A DNA stretch of 64,000 nucleotides from SAR92 clade bacterium H231 (GTDB taxonomy: Bacteria > Pseudomonadota > Gammaproteobacteria > Pseudomonadales > Porticoccaceae). The translations under genes were made by a program, and so were the position numbers. Positions 1 through 9,868 of this stretch are shown piece by piece. The notes beneath the pieces were generated by a model. That model ran no database searches and was not told the DNA's origin. It was given only the letters and a program-made list of their open reading frames with translations. Numbering within the stretch: the stretch's first letter is position 1; each line of letters begins with the position of its first letter. The stretch is taken from positions 620,001-684,000 of the forward strand of contig JAOALC010000002.1 in assembly GCA_025153775.1 (NCBI GenBank), given 5' to 3'.

Positions 1-191
1 GGCTTAATCAGCTGCATACCTGGCTGAAAGAGTTCTGCGCGAATAATCATTGCGAATGCGCCGCCCATAATAAACATAGCAAAGCTGAACCAGAGGTACA
101 GTGTGCCGATATCTTTATGGTTGGTGGTGAATACCCACCGGCTTATATATTTTCCCCAGCCATCAGCCAGAGTTGCGGGACCATGTGCCAT
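1..191 (-). CDS. ctaD: Cytochrome c oxidase subunit I, N-terminal fragment
   Basis: Catalytic heme-copper subunit of the aa3-type terminal oxidase in the inner membrane. Only the first 63 or so residues are in the window; the gene runs off the left edge. The protein starts [15 protein letters not shown], followed by [15 protein letters not shown], the hallmark N-terminal HKDIGTLY segment of subunit I, and the first membrane helix. ATG at 191 is preceded by AGGGAG. It lies 12 bp behind the coxB stop, so the two are clearly co-transcribed. Heme and CuB ligands lie outside the window. Confidence 0.93.
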   Translation of the reverse strand, partial: MAHGPATLADGWGKYISRWVFTTNHKDIGTLYLWFSFAMFIMGGAFAMIIRAELFQPGMQLIK

Positions 192-203
192 ATCAAATAC
201 TCC

Positions 204-1349
204 CTATTGGCCTTGTTTGTAATTGAGAACATCAATTGGCTGAGTTACGTCGCCAACATCGTTGCCCCATGCGTTACGCTCGTAGTGCACGACCGCGGCA
301 ATATCAACTTCTGAAAGCTGATCAGCAAAAGACTGCATAGAGGTGCCAGCTACGCCATCGATCAGAACAGCGATATGACCCTCTTTTGCGCCCAGCGCAA
401 TTGGGCTATCTTTCAGCGCAGGGAAGACACCGGGAATACCGTTGCCGTCGCTCTGGTGACAGGCGGCACATGAACGCTCATAGACTTCTTCACCGCGAAC
501 CATAAGCTCGTCAAAGGTCCACTCTTTGCCAATAGTCGAGGCATATTCAGCAACTTCTGCTTTTTTGCCCGCTAGCCATTCGTTGTATTCAGCTTCTTCT
601 TTTACCTCTACAACCACTGGCATAAAGGCATGGCCGATACCACAGAGCTCAGTACATTCACCTACATAGGTGCCTGGAACATCTGTTTTTGCCCAGGCCG
701 CAGTAAACAGGCCGGGAACCGCATCGCGCTTAACACCGAAGTCGGGAACCCACCAGCTGTGGATTACGTCGTTACCGGTGATCAGGAAGCGTACTTTTTT
801 GCCCGTTGGAATCACCAGAGGCTCCGTTACTTCACGGAGGTAGTGCTCGCCTTTGGGGGCGCGACCATAGATTTCATCTTGGGAAGTGCGCAGCTCACTC
901 ATATACTTAACGCCTTCGCCAATATATTCGTACTGCCACTTCCACTGATATCCTGTCACTTTAATATCAATGTCTGCATTTTCAGTGTCATACACTTTTA
1001 GCAGGGCAGTGGTTGCTGGGATCGCCATAACGATCAAAATCAATGCGGGAACAATGGTCCAGATCAATTCAACAACGTGATTCTCGTGGAAGTTTGCCGC
1101 TACGGCTCCACGCGACTTGCGGTGGGCATACATAACGTAAAACATAAAGCCAAATACGGCAATGCCGATCACCGTACAGATCCACATCATAATCATGTGA
1201 ATATCGTAGGCTGCTTGACTGACTTCGGTCACTCCCTGAGGCATATTGAGCTGCCGCGTCGCGCTCTCCGCGCTTACGTTGCCTGCCATTGCTAGTGCAA
1301 TAACTGGGCTCAGCAGTCCCAAGAAAAGTGCTTGCGCTCTTTTCAACAT
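204..1349 (-). CDS. coxB: Cytochrome c oxidase subunit II with C-terminal cytochrome c domain (caa3 type)
   Basis: Subunit II takes electrons from cytochrome c through CuA and passes them to subunit I. Signal peptide at residues 1-28, two membrane helices (about 52-75 and 95-118), then a cupredoxin domain. The CuA site is visible as H197, C232, E234, C236, H240 and M243 (CTELCGIGHAFM). A fused C-terminal cytochrome c domain follows, with heme motif CAACH at 294-298 and a likely axial Met in GTSMQSF. The length of 381 residues fits the cytochrome-fused type rather than the short mitochondrial type. GGAGA lies 9 nt before ATG. First gene of the visible cox operon. Confidence 0.96.
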   Translation of the reverse strand: MLKRAQALFLGLLSPVIALAMAGNVSAESATRQLNMPQGVTEVSQAAYDIHMIMMWICTVIGIAVFGFMFYVMYAHRKSRGAVAANFHENHVVELIWTIVPALILIVMAIPATTALLKVYDTENADIDIKVTGYQWKWQYEYIGEGVKYMSELRTSQDEIYGRAPKGEHYLREVTEPLVIPTGKKVRFLITGNDVIHSWWVPDFGVKRDAVPGLFTAAWAKTDVPGTYVGECTELCGIGHAFMPVVVEVKEEAEYNEWLAGKKAEVAEYASTIGKEWTFDELMVRGEEVYERSCAACHQSDGNGIPGVFPALKDSPIALGAKEGHIAVLIDGVAGTSMQSFADQLSEVDIAAVVHYERNAWGNDVGDVTQPIDVLNYKQGQ

Positions 1350-1668
1350 CGCTTGTTTCTCCGTGGTAAATTAGGAATTAAAGCTCTTCCTCTGTATGGA
1401 CGCCCTAATAAATCAAATGAGCGCTTTAAAATGCGCCGCGAGTGTAGCAAAAGACAGTACTGATCTCTAGCGTGAAAGTAGCCAAATTAACCTATGTGGG
1501 GCATTAATTTTTGTGTCCGACGGGTCAGAACCACAAACTTTCTGTCGCCGCGCCTAAAATCTGCTAAATTTAACGGTAGGCGCGTTTGGTTGGAGAGAGT
1601 ATCGTCCCAGAGTATAACGGCTGAGACCTGCCAACGGATCACATAATAAAGGTGAAAGAGAGCCCCGT
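1350..1668. other. Intergenic region between divergent coxB and a hypothetical gene
   Basis: This gap of about 320 bp must carry the promoters of the cox operon (minus) and of the hypothetical gene at 1669 (plus). I see no convincing -35/-10 pair, no tRNA and no believable small ORF. A purine-rich stretch (AAAGGTGAAAGAGAG) just before 1669 can serve as that gene's ribosome binding site. Confidence 0.5.
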
Positions 1669-2298
1669 ATGCTGCCACTTTCAGCACAGACCAGTGAGTT
1701 TTTAGTCGCTTATTTAAATGAGCGAGTAAAACACCTGCACCATTCCATAAATCTGCGTGAGAATGACGGCACTGCAGCATTGGCGTCGTTTATTGAGCGC
1801 TATGTGGAGCTGGTGCCAGACTTTATCCGCGCTTTTGAAGATTTTCTCAGCATGGCGGATGTTGCCGGCGAGATAGCTCGACAGGTGGTCACCGCCAAAG
1901 AGTTTCTAGACGCACCAGTTGAGCTGGTGTCCAGCGAAGAGAGCCTGGAAGCCCATATGTATCAGGCCTATCTGGCCCATCGACTGCTAGAAGAGCTCAA
2001 CGATGTACTCAATGCCAGCTATCACTGCCCAGTCATTCCTGTAGATATGACCCGCTCCAACCTGATTGTCCATCATATTATTGGCGAGCCTTTCGCCAAT
2101 CAGATTGATGGCGCCATACAGTTACTCAACGACAAGCTAATTGTGGCGATTAATGCCGATGGGGTCATGCAGACCAAGCTCAAGAGCTATGCTGCCACAC
2201 TCAGCAATGACCCAATTACCCGCTACCCCTGCCTTACCGACTCTTCCAATATTCGCCTGCTATTCAAAAGCCAAAATAGTCGCGTACGCCTGCACTGA
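1669..2298 (+). CDS. Hypothetical protein, unknown function
   Basis: A 209-residue soluble, acidic, mostly helical-looking protein with no signal peptide or membrane segment. I do not recognise the family. Leu/Ala/Glu-rich stretches span residues 10-115 and a more mixed C-terminal half follows; I see no cysteine cluster or nucleotide-binding motif. The start at 1669 has AAAGAGAG upstream. It is divergent from coxB and convergent with the yheV-like gene. The composition is like neighbouring genes and the overlapping opposite-strand frame is implausible, so I take it as real. Its position next to coxB suggests a link to respiration only by proximity. Confidence 0.75.
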   Translation: MLPLSAQTSEFLVAYLNERVKHLHHSINLRENDGTAALASFIERYVELVPDFIRAFEDFLSMADVAGEIARQVVTAKEFLDAPVELVSSEESLEAHMYQAYLAHRLLEELNDVLNASYHCPVIPVDMTRSNLIVHHIIGEPFANQIDGAIQLLNDKLIVAINADGVMQTKLKSYAATLSNDPITRYPCLTDSSNIRLLFKSQNSRVRLH

Positions 2299-2336
2299 AG
2301 GTACAGGAGCGGCGCCTATTCCAAGAGGGGGGTTAG

Positions 2337-2582
2337 CTACTGAGCTTTTGGGTCGACTAGCCTTACGGGCTGAGTCTGGTTAGCAATCTCAGCGGCATCC
2401 GTGTTAACTCTTGTCTGCAATTCTCGCGGCGTCGATGCCAGGCGCATCTCATCTTTAAAACCACAGCTCACGCACTCGCGATAGTTAACTCCGCCCTCTG
2501 TATAGGCTTGAATCTTGTCCATCTCGGCACATTTGGGGCAAGTCACCCCTGCAATAAATTGTTTTTTAGTTGTAAAAGCCAT
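2337..2582 (-). CDS. yheV: YheV-family zinc-ribbon protein (DUF2387)
   Basis: An 81-residue protein with the YheV/TIGR02443 pattern: KKQFIAGVTCPKC near the N terminus (CPKC) and ECVSCGF about 20 residues later, forming a CX2C...CX2C zinc ribbon at residues 15-40. The C-terminal tail is polar and variable. The function of the family is not established. It is divergent from the gamma-carbonic anhydrase gene, with about 48 bp between start codons, so the promoters must overlap. Identification rests on the motif and length match. Confidence 0.85.
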   Translation of the reverse strand: MAFTTKKQFIAGVTCPKCAEMDKIQAYTEGGVNYRECVSCGFKDEMRLASTPRELQTRVNTDAAEIANQTQPVRLVDPKAQ

Positions 2583-2630
2583 GGATAGTTCACCACAATA
2601 GGACCCCTATTATAGAGGACATCTTTGACT

Positions 2631-3182
2631 ATGGATCACTCAATTCGCTCTCACCGCGGCATTTCTCCCCAGCTGGGTCAGCGGGTCTATGTAGACCCCG
2701 CAGCTACTGTGATTGGCAATGTCAGCCTGGGTGATGACGCCTCGGTATGGCCCGGAGCCGTGATTCGCGGCGATATGCACCGCATTGTGGTGGGCGCCAG
2801 ATCCAATGTTCAGGACAATGCCGTGCTGCATATTACCCACGCTTCTGACTTCAATCCCGATGGCTGGCCCCTGACGATTGGCGATGATGTGGTGATAGGC
2901 CACCGCGCCGTGCTGCACGGCTGTACCCTGGGTAACCGCATACTGGTGGGCAATGGCGCCATAGTTAACGATGGGGCAGTGATTGAGGACGAGGTGATTA
3001 TTGGTGCAGGCTGCATGGTGCCGCCTGGTAAGACTTTGGAAACAGGCTATGTCTATGTGGGCAACCCCTGTAAACAGATGCGAGCCCTATCTGACAGCGA
3101 GACGCAGTTTTTTACCTATTCCCCTGCCAACTACGTCAAGTTAAAAGACCAGTATCTGGCAGAAATACAGGCGCAAGACTAA
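2631..3182 (+). CDS. yrdA: Gamma-carbonic anhydrase-like hexapeptide-repeat protein
   Basis: A left-handed beta-helix protein of the YrdA/CaiE/gamma-carbonic anhydrase family. Repeated hexapeptide turns run through residues 20-150 (VIGNVSLGDDASVWPGAVIRGD, then NVQDNAVLH, TIGDDVVIGHRAVLHGCTLG, IIGAGCMVPPGK). The metal-binding histidines lie in LHITH and IGHRAVLHGC. Actual carbonic anhydrase activity varies in this family. I prefer ATG 2631 (11 nt after AGAGGA) over an in-frame TTG at 2625. Its TAA shares bases with the stop codon of convergent aroE. Confidence 0.88.
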   Translation: MDHSIRSHRGISPQLGQRVYVDPAATVIGNVSLGDDASVWPGAVIRGDMHRIVVGARSNVQDNAVLHITHASDFNPDGWPLTIGDDVVIGHRAVLHGCTLGNRILVGNGAIVNDGAVIEDEVIIGAGCMVPPGKTLETGYVYVGNPCKQMRALSDSETQFFTYSPANYVKLKDQYLAEIQAQD

Positions 3183-4036
3183 GTTTTGCTGTTGGCCTCT
3201 GCCACCAGTTTAAGGCGCAGAGCGTCCAGTACCTGATAGGTTTTAGGTCTGATGCCACGCCACAGGTAAAATGACTCCGCAGCCTGCTCAACCAACATAC
3301 CCAGGCCGTCTGAGGCCCGCGCGCCGCGCTGGCGAGCCCAGCTCATAAAGGGGGTGGGGGCCGCGCTGTACATCATGTCGTAACATGCCGCTGTATCAGT
3401 CCCAGAGCTTGGCGCCAACAGACTATCTGGCAGTGGCGGCATGCCACCCTGCAGGCTGGCGCTGGTGCCATTAATAATCAGATCAAATTCCTGACCGTCG
3501 AGCATATCTAGGCCACAGCCCAGCAAATAGCCCAGCTCAGCAAAACCCTTGGCCAGTTGCAGGGCCTTATCGACACTGCGATTAGCAATCACCACATGCT
3601 GGGGCTGCTCAGCGAGCAAAGGCTCGAGTACACCGCGCACGGCGCCTCCGGCACCCAGAATCAACACTCGCTTGGCGCGAATATCCCAGTTGAGGTTTTT
3701 GGTGATATCTCTGATCAGGCCCAGGCCATCTGTGGTATCCCCCAGAATGGTGCCGTCCTCTTGCAGCGCAAGGGTATTTACAGCGCCGGCGCGGCGCGCT
3801 CTGGGGCTGATGCGGGAGCCGTAGCCATAGGCATCCTGTTTAAAGGGCATGGTGATATTGAGGCCCTTGCCACCGGCCTGGAAAAATTGGTCTGCCGCTG
3901 CGGTAAAACTATCAATGTCCACCAAGTGCCGGCTGTATTCCATAGCCTGCAATGTCTGCACGGCAAAGGCTCGGTGAATCTCTGGCGATTTGCTCTGGGC
4001 AATGGGGTTGCCAAAAACAGCATATTGATCAGTCAT
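3179..4036 (-). CDS. aroE: Shikimate dehydrogenase
   Basis: NADPH-dependent reduction of 3-dehydroshikimate to shikimate in aromatic amino acid synthesis. Visible: substrate segment FGNPIAQSKSPEIH at the N terminus, NITMPFKQDAY with the catalytic Lys, GDTTDGLGL with the catalytic Asp, Rossmann motif VLILGAGGAVRG, and NGTSASLQGG with YDMMY. The length of 285 residues is normal. I choose ATG 4036, directly after the hemF stop, rather than the GTG at 4048 inside hemF. Last gene of the purE-tsaC-hemF-aroE run. Its TAG overlaps the TAA of yrdA (CTAA, 3179-3182). Confidence 0.95.
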   Translation of the reverse strand: MTDQYAVFGNPIAQSKSPEIHRAFAVQTLQAMEYSRHLVDIDSFTAAADQFFQAGGKGLNITMPFKQDAYGYGSRISPRARRAGAVNTLALQEDGTILGDTTDGLGLIRDITKNLNWDIRAKRVLILGAGGAVRGVLEPLLAEQPQHVVIANRSVDKALQLAKGFAELGYLLGCGLDMLDGQEFDLIINGTSASLQGGMPPLPDSLLAPSSGTDTAACYDMMYSAAPTPFMSWARQRGARASDGLGMLVEQAAESFYLWRGIRPKTYQVLDALRLKLVAEANSKT

Positions 4037-4038
4037 GG

Positions 4039-5515
<1,477 letters not shown>

Positions 5516-5521
5516 AGTTGA

Positions 5522-6028
5522 TCAGCTATTGTTAAGCTTTTCCTGCAATGCCGCGTCTTTGGCGATAATCGCCGCAGCATTTGCCGCGCGCTCAGCCACC
5601 AGCTTTTGATGCATTTCAGCGTCAGAAGTACCAATGATTTGGGCCGCCAGATAGGCTGCATTTTTAGCCCCAGCTTTTCCAATAGCCACAGTTGCCACTG
5701 GAATACCGCCAGGCATCTGCACTGTGGATAACAGCGCATCCAAACCATCGAGTGAGCCATTGATTGGCACGCCAATCACAGGCTTCAGAGTGGTCGCGGA
5801 CACAGCTCCAGCCAAATGAGCAGCCATACCTGCTGCACAGATAAAGGCCGCACAGCCGCGGGCATCTGCATCAGTCACAAAGTTATGGGTAGCTTCGGGA
5901 GTTCTGTGTGCCGATGTTACCTTCACTTCGAAGGGAATATCGAACTTTTTAAGTATTTCAAAACTGGCTTCCATTACCGGCAAATCGGAGTCGGAGCCCA
6001 TCAAAATTGCTACAAAGGGTTTGCTCAT
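5522..6028 (-). CDS. purE: N5-carboxyaminoimidazole ribonucleotide mutase
   Basis: Converts N5-CAIR to CAIR in purine synthesis. Shows the class I PurE signature: [19 protein letters not shown] with the catalytic His, and [15 protein letters not shown]-type active-site loop ([10 protein letters not shown]). The length of 168 residues is right for the octameric bacterial enzyme. GGTGA precedes ATG 6028. purK, its usual partner, is not adjacent; the gene heads purE-tsaC-hemF-aroE instead. Confidence 0.96.
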   Translation of the reverse strand: MSKPFVAILMGSDSDLPVMEASFEILKKFDIPFEVKVTSAHRTPEATHNFVTDADARGCAAFICAAGMAAHLAGAVSATTLKPVIGVPINGSLDGLDALLSTVQMPGGIPVATVAIGKAGAKNAAYLAAQIIGTSDAEMHQKLVAERAANAAAIIAKDAALQEKLNNS

Positions 6029-6094
6029 TTTAAGTCACCATAGTCAGAAACCGCGCAGGCTACCGGAAGTTTAGGTCCTGTGCAACCGCCGGTC

Positions 6095-7219
6095 CTAGAA
6101 CAGACGCTGGTATAAGCCGTCACTGTTGGAGATTACGCCTTTTAACTCCAGAGAGATTAATAACTGAGAGAGTTTTTCTGCCGGAAACTGGCCGCCTAGA
6201 CTATCTCGGTCAGTGGCCTCATAGCCAAGCTGGTTTAACAGCTGGGTTTCCTCAGCATCAAGCATAACATTGCTTTCGGCTATTGAGCTTGAGTGGGGCA
6301 GTGAGGCCTGAAGGCCTGCCAGTGGTCCGGTTAACTCGACCACTATATCCGCTGCAGTCTCTACCAGGGTTGCACCCTGTTTAATCAACCAGTGACAACC
6401 TCGGCTCTGGGGATTGTGAATAGAGCCTGGAATCGCAAAGACCTCGCGATCCTGCTCCATGGCATAGCGCGCCGTGATTAGAGATCCACTTTTTACTGCG
6501 GCCTCAACCACCAGCACCCCCAAGCTCAACCCACTGATAATTCGATTGCGCTGAGGAAACCGGGCAGCAACAGGTTCAGAGCCCGGCGCAAATTCAGTGA
6601 TCAGGGCGCCATCGGCCTGCAGTATCTGCTCAGCCAGCTGCCGATGGCGATAGGGGTATATCTGATCTATACCAGTAGCCATAACTGCAATAGTGCTGCC
6701 GGCTTGGGGCGATGCGAGCAGAGCACCAAGGTGGGCTGCGCCATCAATACCCACAGCCAAGCCACTGGTGATGGTAAAGCCAGCCTCAGCTAAATATTGT
6801 GCCCATTTGCCTGCATTGGTCTCTCCGCCCCTAGTCATGCGCCGACTGCCAACTATGGCTATTTGCGGCAAGTGCAGGCGGTCGCTATTGCCTAGCACAT
6901 AGAGCACTGGTGGCGGTCTTTGGATCTGCTTAAGTTGCGGTGGATAATCTGTATGACTGATAGGTATAACTTTAGCGCCGCTATTTTCAACCTGCTGCTG
7001 CAGTAATTCCAGCTCAGGCTGCCAATGGCGCCGGTGATATTGCGCCCGAATAGCAACAACTTTAGTACAGGCTGCGGAGCTGGTAAAAATTCCCCTGTAG
7101 CTGCCATATTTAGTCAGAAGATCAGCCTGCAGATGGTGAGAAAATCCCTCAATTAACTGAGACACCAGCGCAAAATGGCACTCCTCGCGGTATTGCGACT
7201 CTGATTCTGCGACGGACAC
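6095..7219 (-). CDS. dprA: DNA-processing protein DprA (Smf)
   Basis: Loads RecA on incoming single-stranded DNA during natural transformation. The Rossmann-like DprA core spans about residues 85-290, with IAIVGSRRMTRGGE, SGLAVGIDGAAH, FPQRNRIISGLS and KSGSLITARYA; a C-terminal winged-helix-like segment (about 305-374) follows. The length of 374 is typical of gammaproteobacterial DprA. Start GTG 7219, 19 nt after the LysM gene, so probably the same transcript. This is compatible with natural competence but does not prove it. Confidence 0.94.
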   Translation of the reverse strand: MSVAESESQYREECHFALVSQLIEGFSHHLQADLLTKYGSYRGIFTSSAACTKVVAIRAQYHRRHWQPELELLQQQVENSGAKVIPISHTDYPPQLKQIQRPPPVLYVLGNSDRLHLPQIAIVGSRRMTRGGETNAGKWAQYLAEAGFTITSGLAVGIDGAAHLGALLASPQAGSTIAVMATGIDQIYPYRHRQLAEQILQADGALITEFAPGSEPVAARFPQRNRIISGLSLGVLVVEAAVKSGSLITARYAMEQDREVFAIPGSIHNPQSRGCHWLIKQGATLVETAADIVVELTGPLAGLQASLPHSSSIAESNVMLDAEETQLLNQLGYEATDRDSLGGQFPAEKLSQLLISLELKGVISNSDGLYQRLF

Positions 7220-7238
7220 GAGATTGATAGACTAAAGA

Positions 7239-8279
7239 TCAGGGGTTGCGTGCTAGGTCGCCGAGATCAAGCTGCCGATCTGCCACTAGAACCAGGCCAT
7301 AACTCATTTTCTGGTAGGTTCTGAATACCATTAACAGGCCTATGCGCTCGTCTGGAAGGCGGACCTGCTGTTTGGTGACCTGGTCCTTAACTATTTCACC
7401 AGTTTTATAAATGGCTAGGGTATCGCCGGCTCGCAGGCCATCGCGATCCCCGCGATTGACTGCCACCACATCCAGCGCACCGGCATTGCGCACTCCGCCC
7501 TCTACACTGATAACCACAGCGTCGATCTGTCTGTCGGGCGCTCGGGGGTAAAATATCGAAGGTAATAGGCTATCCTCATAGCCTAATAATCGATCTTTGG
7601 CTCTTATTTCACCCTCGGCATATAACGCACCCAATGTGGCAATATCCCGATTGACCGTTTTTACCTGAGCTCTGCCTACAGACTGGGCGCGAACCCCTAG
7701 CAGCTCACCACTTAATGGGTCTAGGTAGGGAGCACCCCGGCGGTAGATACCATAGTTCAAAGGCTGATTGGTAAAGTCACCACGGGCATAAAAGTCATCT
7801 CCCAAGCCAACCAACAACCGACGCTCATAGCCTCCCAGCACATAGGGGGCGGACTGCAGCTCGCTATTGCTGGTTAGACGATTTTTCGACAGAAAATTTT
7901 CAATGGTTTCTAAGGGCAGGGCGGGTATTGGGGCCCTGTGATCCTCTATCCGTATTTGCGGTGAGCGCTTTTCTTCGCGGTTGCGGCTGAGCATTAGTTT
8001 AGGGCGGCCATCAATATAAACCAAACTGACAATGTCCCCGGGGTAGATAAGATGTGGATTGGCTATCTGTTGATTGGCATGCCATATTTCTGGCCACTTC
8101 CAGGGGTCGCGAAGAAACAGAGCTGAGATATCCCACAATGTATCTCCGGCAATGACTTCGTATTGCTCAGGCACAGTTTCATTGAGGAGGAGTGGTGGGT
8201 CGTCTTTAGCGTTGCCTGCTTGCACCGTGGCAACCATACCCCAGAGCATTAGAATAATGCCGAGTAGTGCTTTTTTCAT
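7239..8279 (-). CDS. LysM-domain exported protein
   Basis: Signal peptide at residues 1-21 (ends VQAGN) and one LysM domain at about 40-88 (YEVIAGDTLWDISALFLRDP...IYPGDIVSLV). The remaining 250 residues form a beta-rich domain seen in the LysM protein that precedes dprA in Pseudomonas; VVAVNRGDRDGLRAGDTLAIY resembles an SH3-like or PDZ-like segment. Likely binds peptidoglycan in the periplasm; no catalytic domain is visible. First gene of the LysM-dprA-purE run, divergent from def. Confidence 0.88.
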   Translation of the reverse strand: MKKALLGIILMLWGMVATVQAGNAKDDPPLLLNETVPEQYEVIAGDTLWDISALFLRDPWKWPEIWHANQQIANPHLIYPGDIVSLVYIDGRPKLMLSRNREEKRSPQIRIEDHRAPIPALPLETIENFLSKNRLTSNSELQSAPYVLGGYERRLLVGLGDDFYARGDFTNQPLNYGIYRRGAPYLDPLSGELLGVRAQSVGRAQVKTVNRDIATLGALYAEGEIRAKDRLLGYEDSLLPSIFYPRAPDRQIDAVVISVEGGVRNAGALDVVAVNRGDRDGLRAGDTLAIYKTGEIVKDQVTKQQVRLPDERIGLLMVFRTYQKMSYGLVLVADRQLDLGDLARNP

Positions 8280-8415
8280 CTGTTCGAGTCCTTTCCCTGC
8301 ACCGCGTTAGTGTATAATTACTCCCTGAGTCACCCAAGGTCTTGAAATCAGTGACTAGTTAACTTTATGTTAGCAGTGCTTTTAACTTATTTTTTAGAAA
8401 TTCATCACATTCGCT

Positions 8416-8913
8416 ATGGCTAAATTAAACATTCTTGAATACCCCCACCCCCGACTGCGCATCAAAGCAGAGCCAGTCGTCGAAGTTGACGAGCGTATTT
8501 CCCAGCTGGTTGACGATATGTTTGAGACCATGGAAGAGGCTAAGGGTATCGGCTTGGCCGCATCTCAGGTGGATGTTCATGAAAGAGTGATTGTGATGGA
8601 TATCTCTGATGACAAGGATGAGCCCCGAGTCTACATTAACCCTGAGATTGAGGTTCTTGAGCCAGGCACTCAACCGTACGATGAAGGCTGTCTGTCAGTG
8701 CCAGGTTTTTATGAGGTAGTAGATCGCCCGGCCCACGTCATGATTCGCGCACTGGATCGCGAAGGCAACCCCTTTGAAGAAGAGGCTGTTGGCCTTTTGG
8801 CGGTATGTATCCAACATGAAATCGATCATCTTGAAGGTAAATTATTTGTCGATTATCTGTCGCCACTAAAGCGCGACCGCATTCGCAAAAAACTTAAAAA
8901 ACAACGGGCATAG
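8416..8913 (+). CDS. def: Peptide deformylase
   Basis: Removes the formyl group from the N-terminal Met of new proteins. All three motifs are present: GIGLAASQ (residues 44-51), EGCLSVPG with metal-ligand C92, and QHEIDHLEG with H134, E135 and H138. The 165-residue length is normal. It forms the def-fmt-rsmB-trkA-trkH run, the order found near the origin in Pseudomonas. A TATAAT at 8313-8318 could be its -10, though no good -35 is visible. Confidence 0.97.
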   Translation: MAKLNILEYPHPRLRIKAEPVVEVDERISQLVDDMFETMEEAKGIGLAASQVDVHERVIVMDISDDKDEPRVYINPEIEVLEPGTQPYDEGCLSVPGFYEVVDRPAHVMIRALDREGNPFEEEAVGLLAVCIQHEIDHLEGKLFVDYLSPLKRDRIRKKLKKQRA

Positions 8914-8923
8914 GTAACACAGA

Positions 8924-9865
8924 TTGAAGATTATCTTCGCCGGTACCCCAGATTTTGCCGCCACACATCTTCAAGCGCTTATCAATGATGGCCGTCATTC
9001 TATTGTCGCCGTTTATACCCAACCTGATCGCCCCGCTGGTCGAGGCAAAAAACTCAGCGCCAGTCCAGTTAAGCTATTGGCCCAGCAACAGGGCCTGCCA
9101 GTTTGTCAGCCGGACTCATTAAAACCTCCGGAACAGCAGTCACTGCTGGCGGAGTTTGGCGCAGATATTATGGTGGTTGTGGCCTATGGCCTGATTCTGC
9201 CACAAACGGTTCTGGATATTCCCCGCCTCGGCTGTATCAATGTGCACGGCTCTATCCTACCCCGCTGGCGCGGTGCAGCACCCATCCAGAGAGCGGTTGA
9301 AGCCGGCGACGCAGAATCGGGGGTGACCATTATGCAAATGGATGCCGGGCTGGATACCGGTGCAATGCTAAGCATCAGCCGCTGCTCAATTGACTCCGAC
9401 GAAACCAGTGGCTCCCTCTACAACAAGTTAGCTGAGCTGGGCACCGCAGCGCTGTTGGATGACCTGGGTAGGCTGGAAAAGGGCACTGCGGTCGCTGTTA
9501 TACAGGACCACAGTCAGAGCACCTATGCCAACAAAATTGATAAAACAGAAGCTCTGATCGACTGGTCGGCAGAGGCGGCAACCATTGGCCGCCGCGTTCG
9601 CGCATTTAATCCCTTTCCCGCTGCATACACATTGATCCAGGGTCAACGCCTCAAGGTTTGGGCCGGCCTTGCAGATTCCACTGCGACAACGGGCAAAGCA
9701 GGGCAAATTATTGAATCCAATAACAGCGGGTTACTGGTAGCCTGCGGGCAGGGTCACTTGCTACTGACCGAAATTCAACTTGCCGGGAAATCGAGAATGC
9801 CGGTATCCGAAATTTTAAAATCCCGTGCTGAGCTCTTTGCTGTTGGCCAACAGCTGGGCAATTAA
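8924..9865 (+). CDS. fmt: Methionyl-tRNA formyltransferase (TTG start)
   Basis: Formylates initiator Met-tRNA using 10-formyl-THF. Visible: IIFAGTPDFAA at the N terminus, HGSILPRWRGAAPIQR (catalytic Asn-His-Asp region; CINVHGS) and MDAGLDTGAML, with the C-terminal OB-fold domain after about residue 205. The reading frame has a stop codon at 8915-8917, so the only upstream start that keeps MKIIFAGTPDF is TTG at 8924. AGGTAA nearby is a weak ribosome binding site. It follows def by 10 nt, pairing formylation with deformylation. Confidence 0.96.
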   Translation: MKIIFAGTPDFAATHLQALINDGRHSIVAVYTQPDRPAGRGKKLSASPVKLLAQQQGLPVCQPDSLKPPEQQSLLAEFGADIMVVVAYGLILPQTVLDIPRLGCINVHGSILPRWRGAAPIQRAVEAGDAESGVTIMQMDAGLDTGAMLSISRCSIDSDETSGSLYNKLAELGTAALLDDLGRLEKGTAVAVIQDHSQSTYANKIDKTEALIDWSAEAATIGRRVRAFNPFPAAYTLIQGQRLKVWAGLADSTATTGKAGQIIESNNSGLLVACGQGHLLLTEIQLAGKSRMPVSEILKSRAELFAVGQQLGN

Positions 9866-9868
9866 TTT

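Noticed and set aside
630-1001. 123-codon plus-strand open frame over coxB
   Set aside because: Antisense shadow of the CuA-containing part of coxB.
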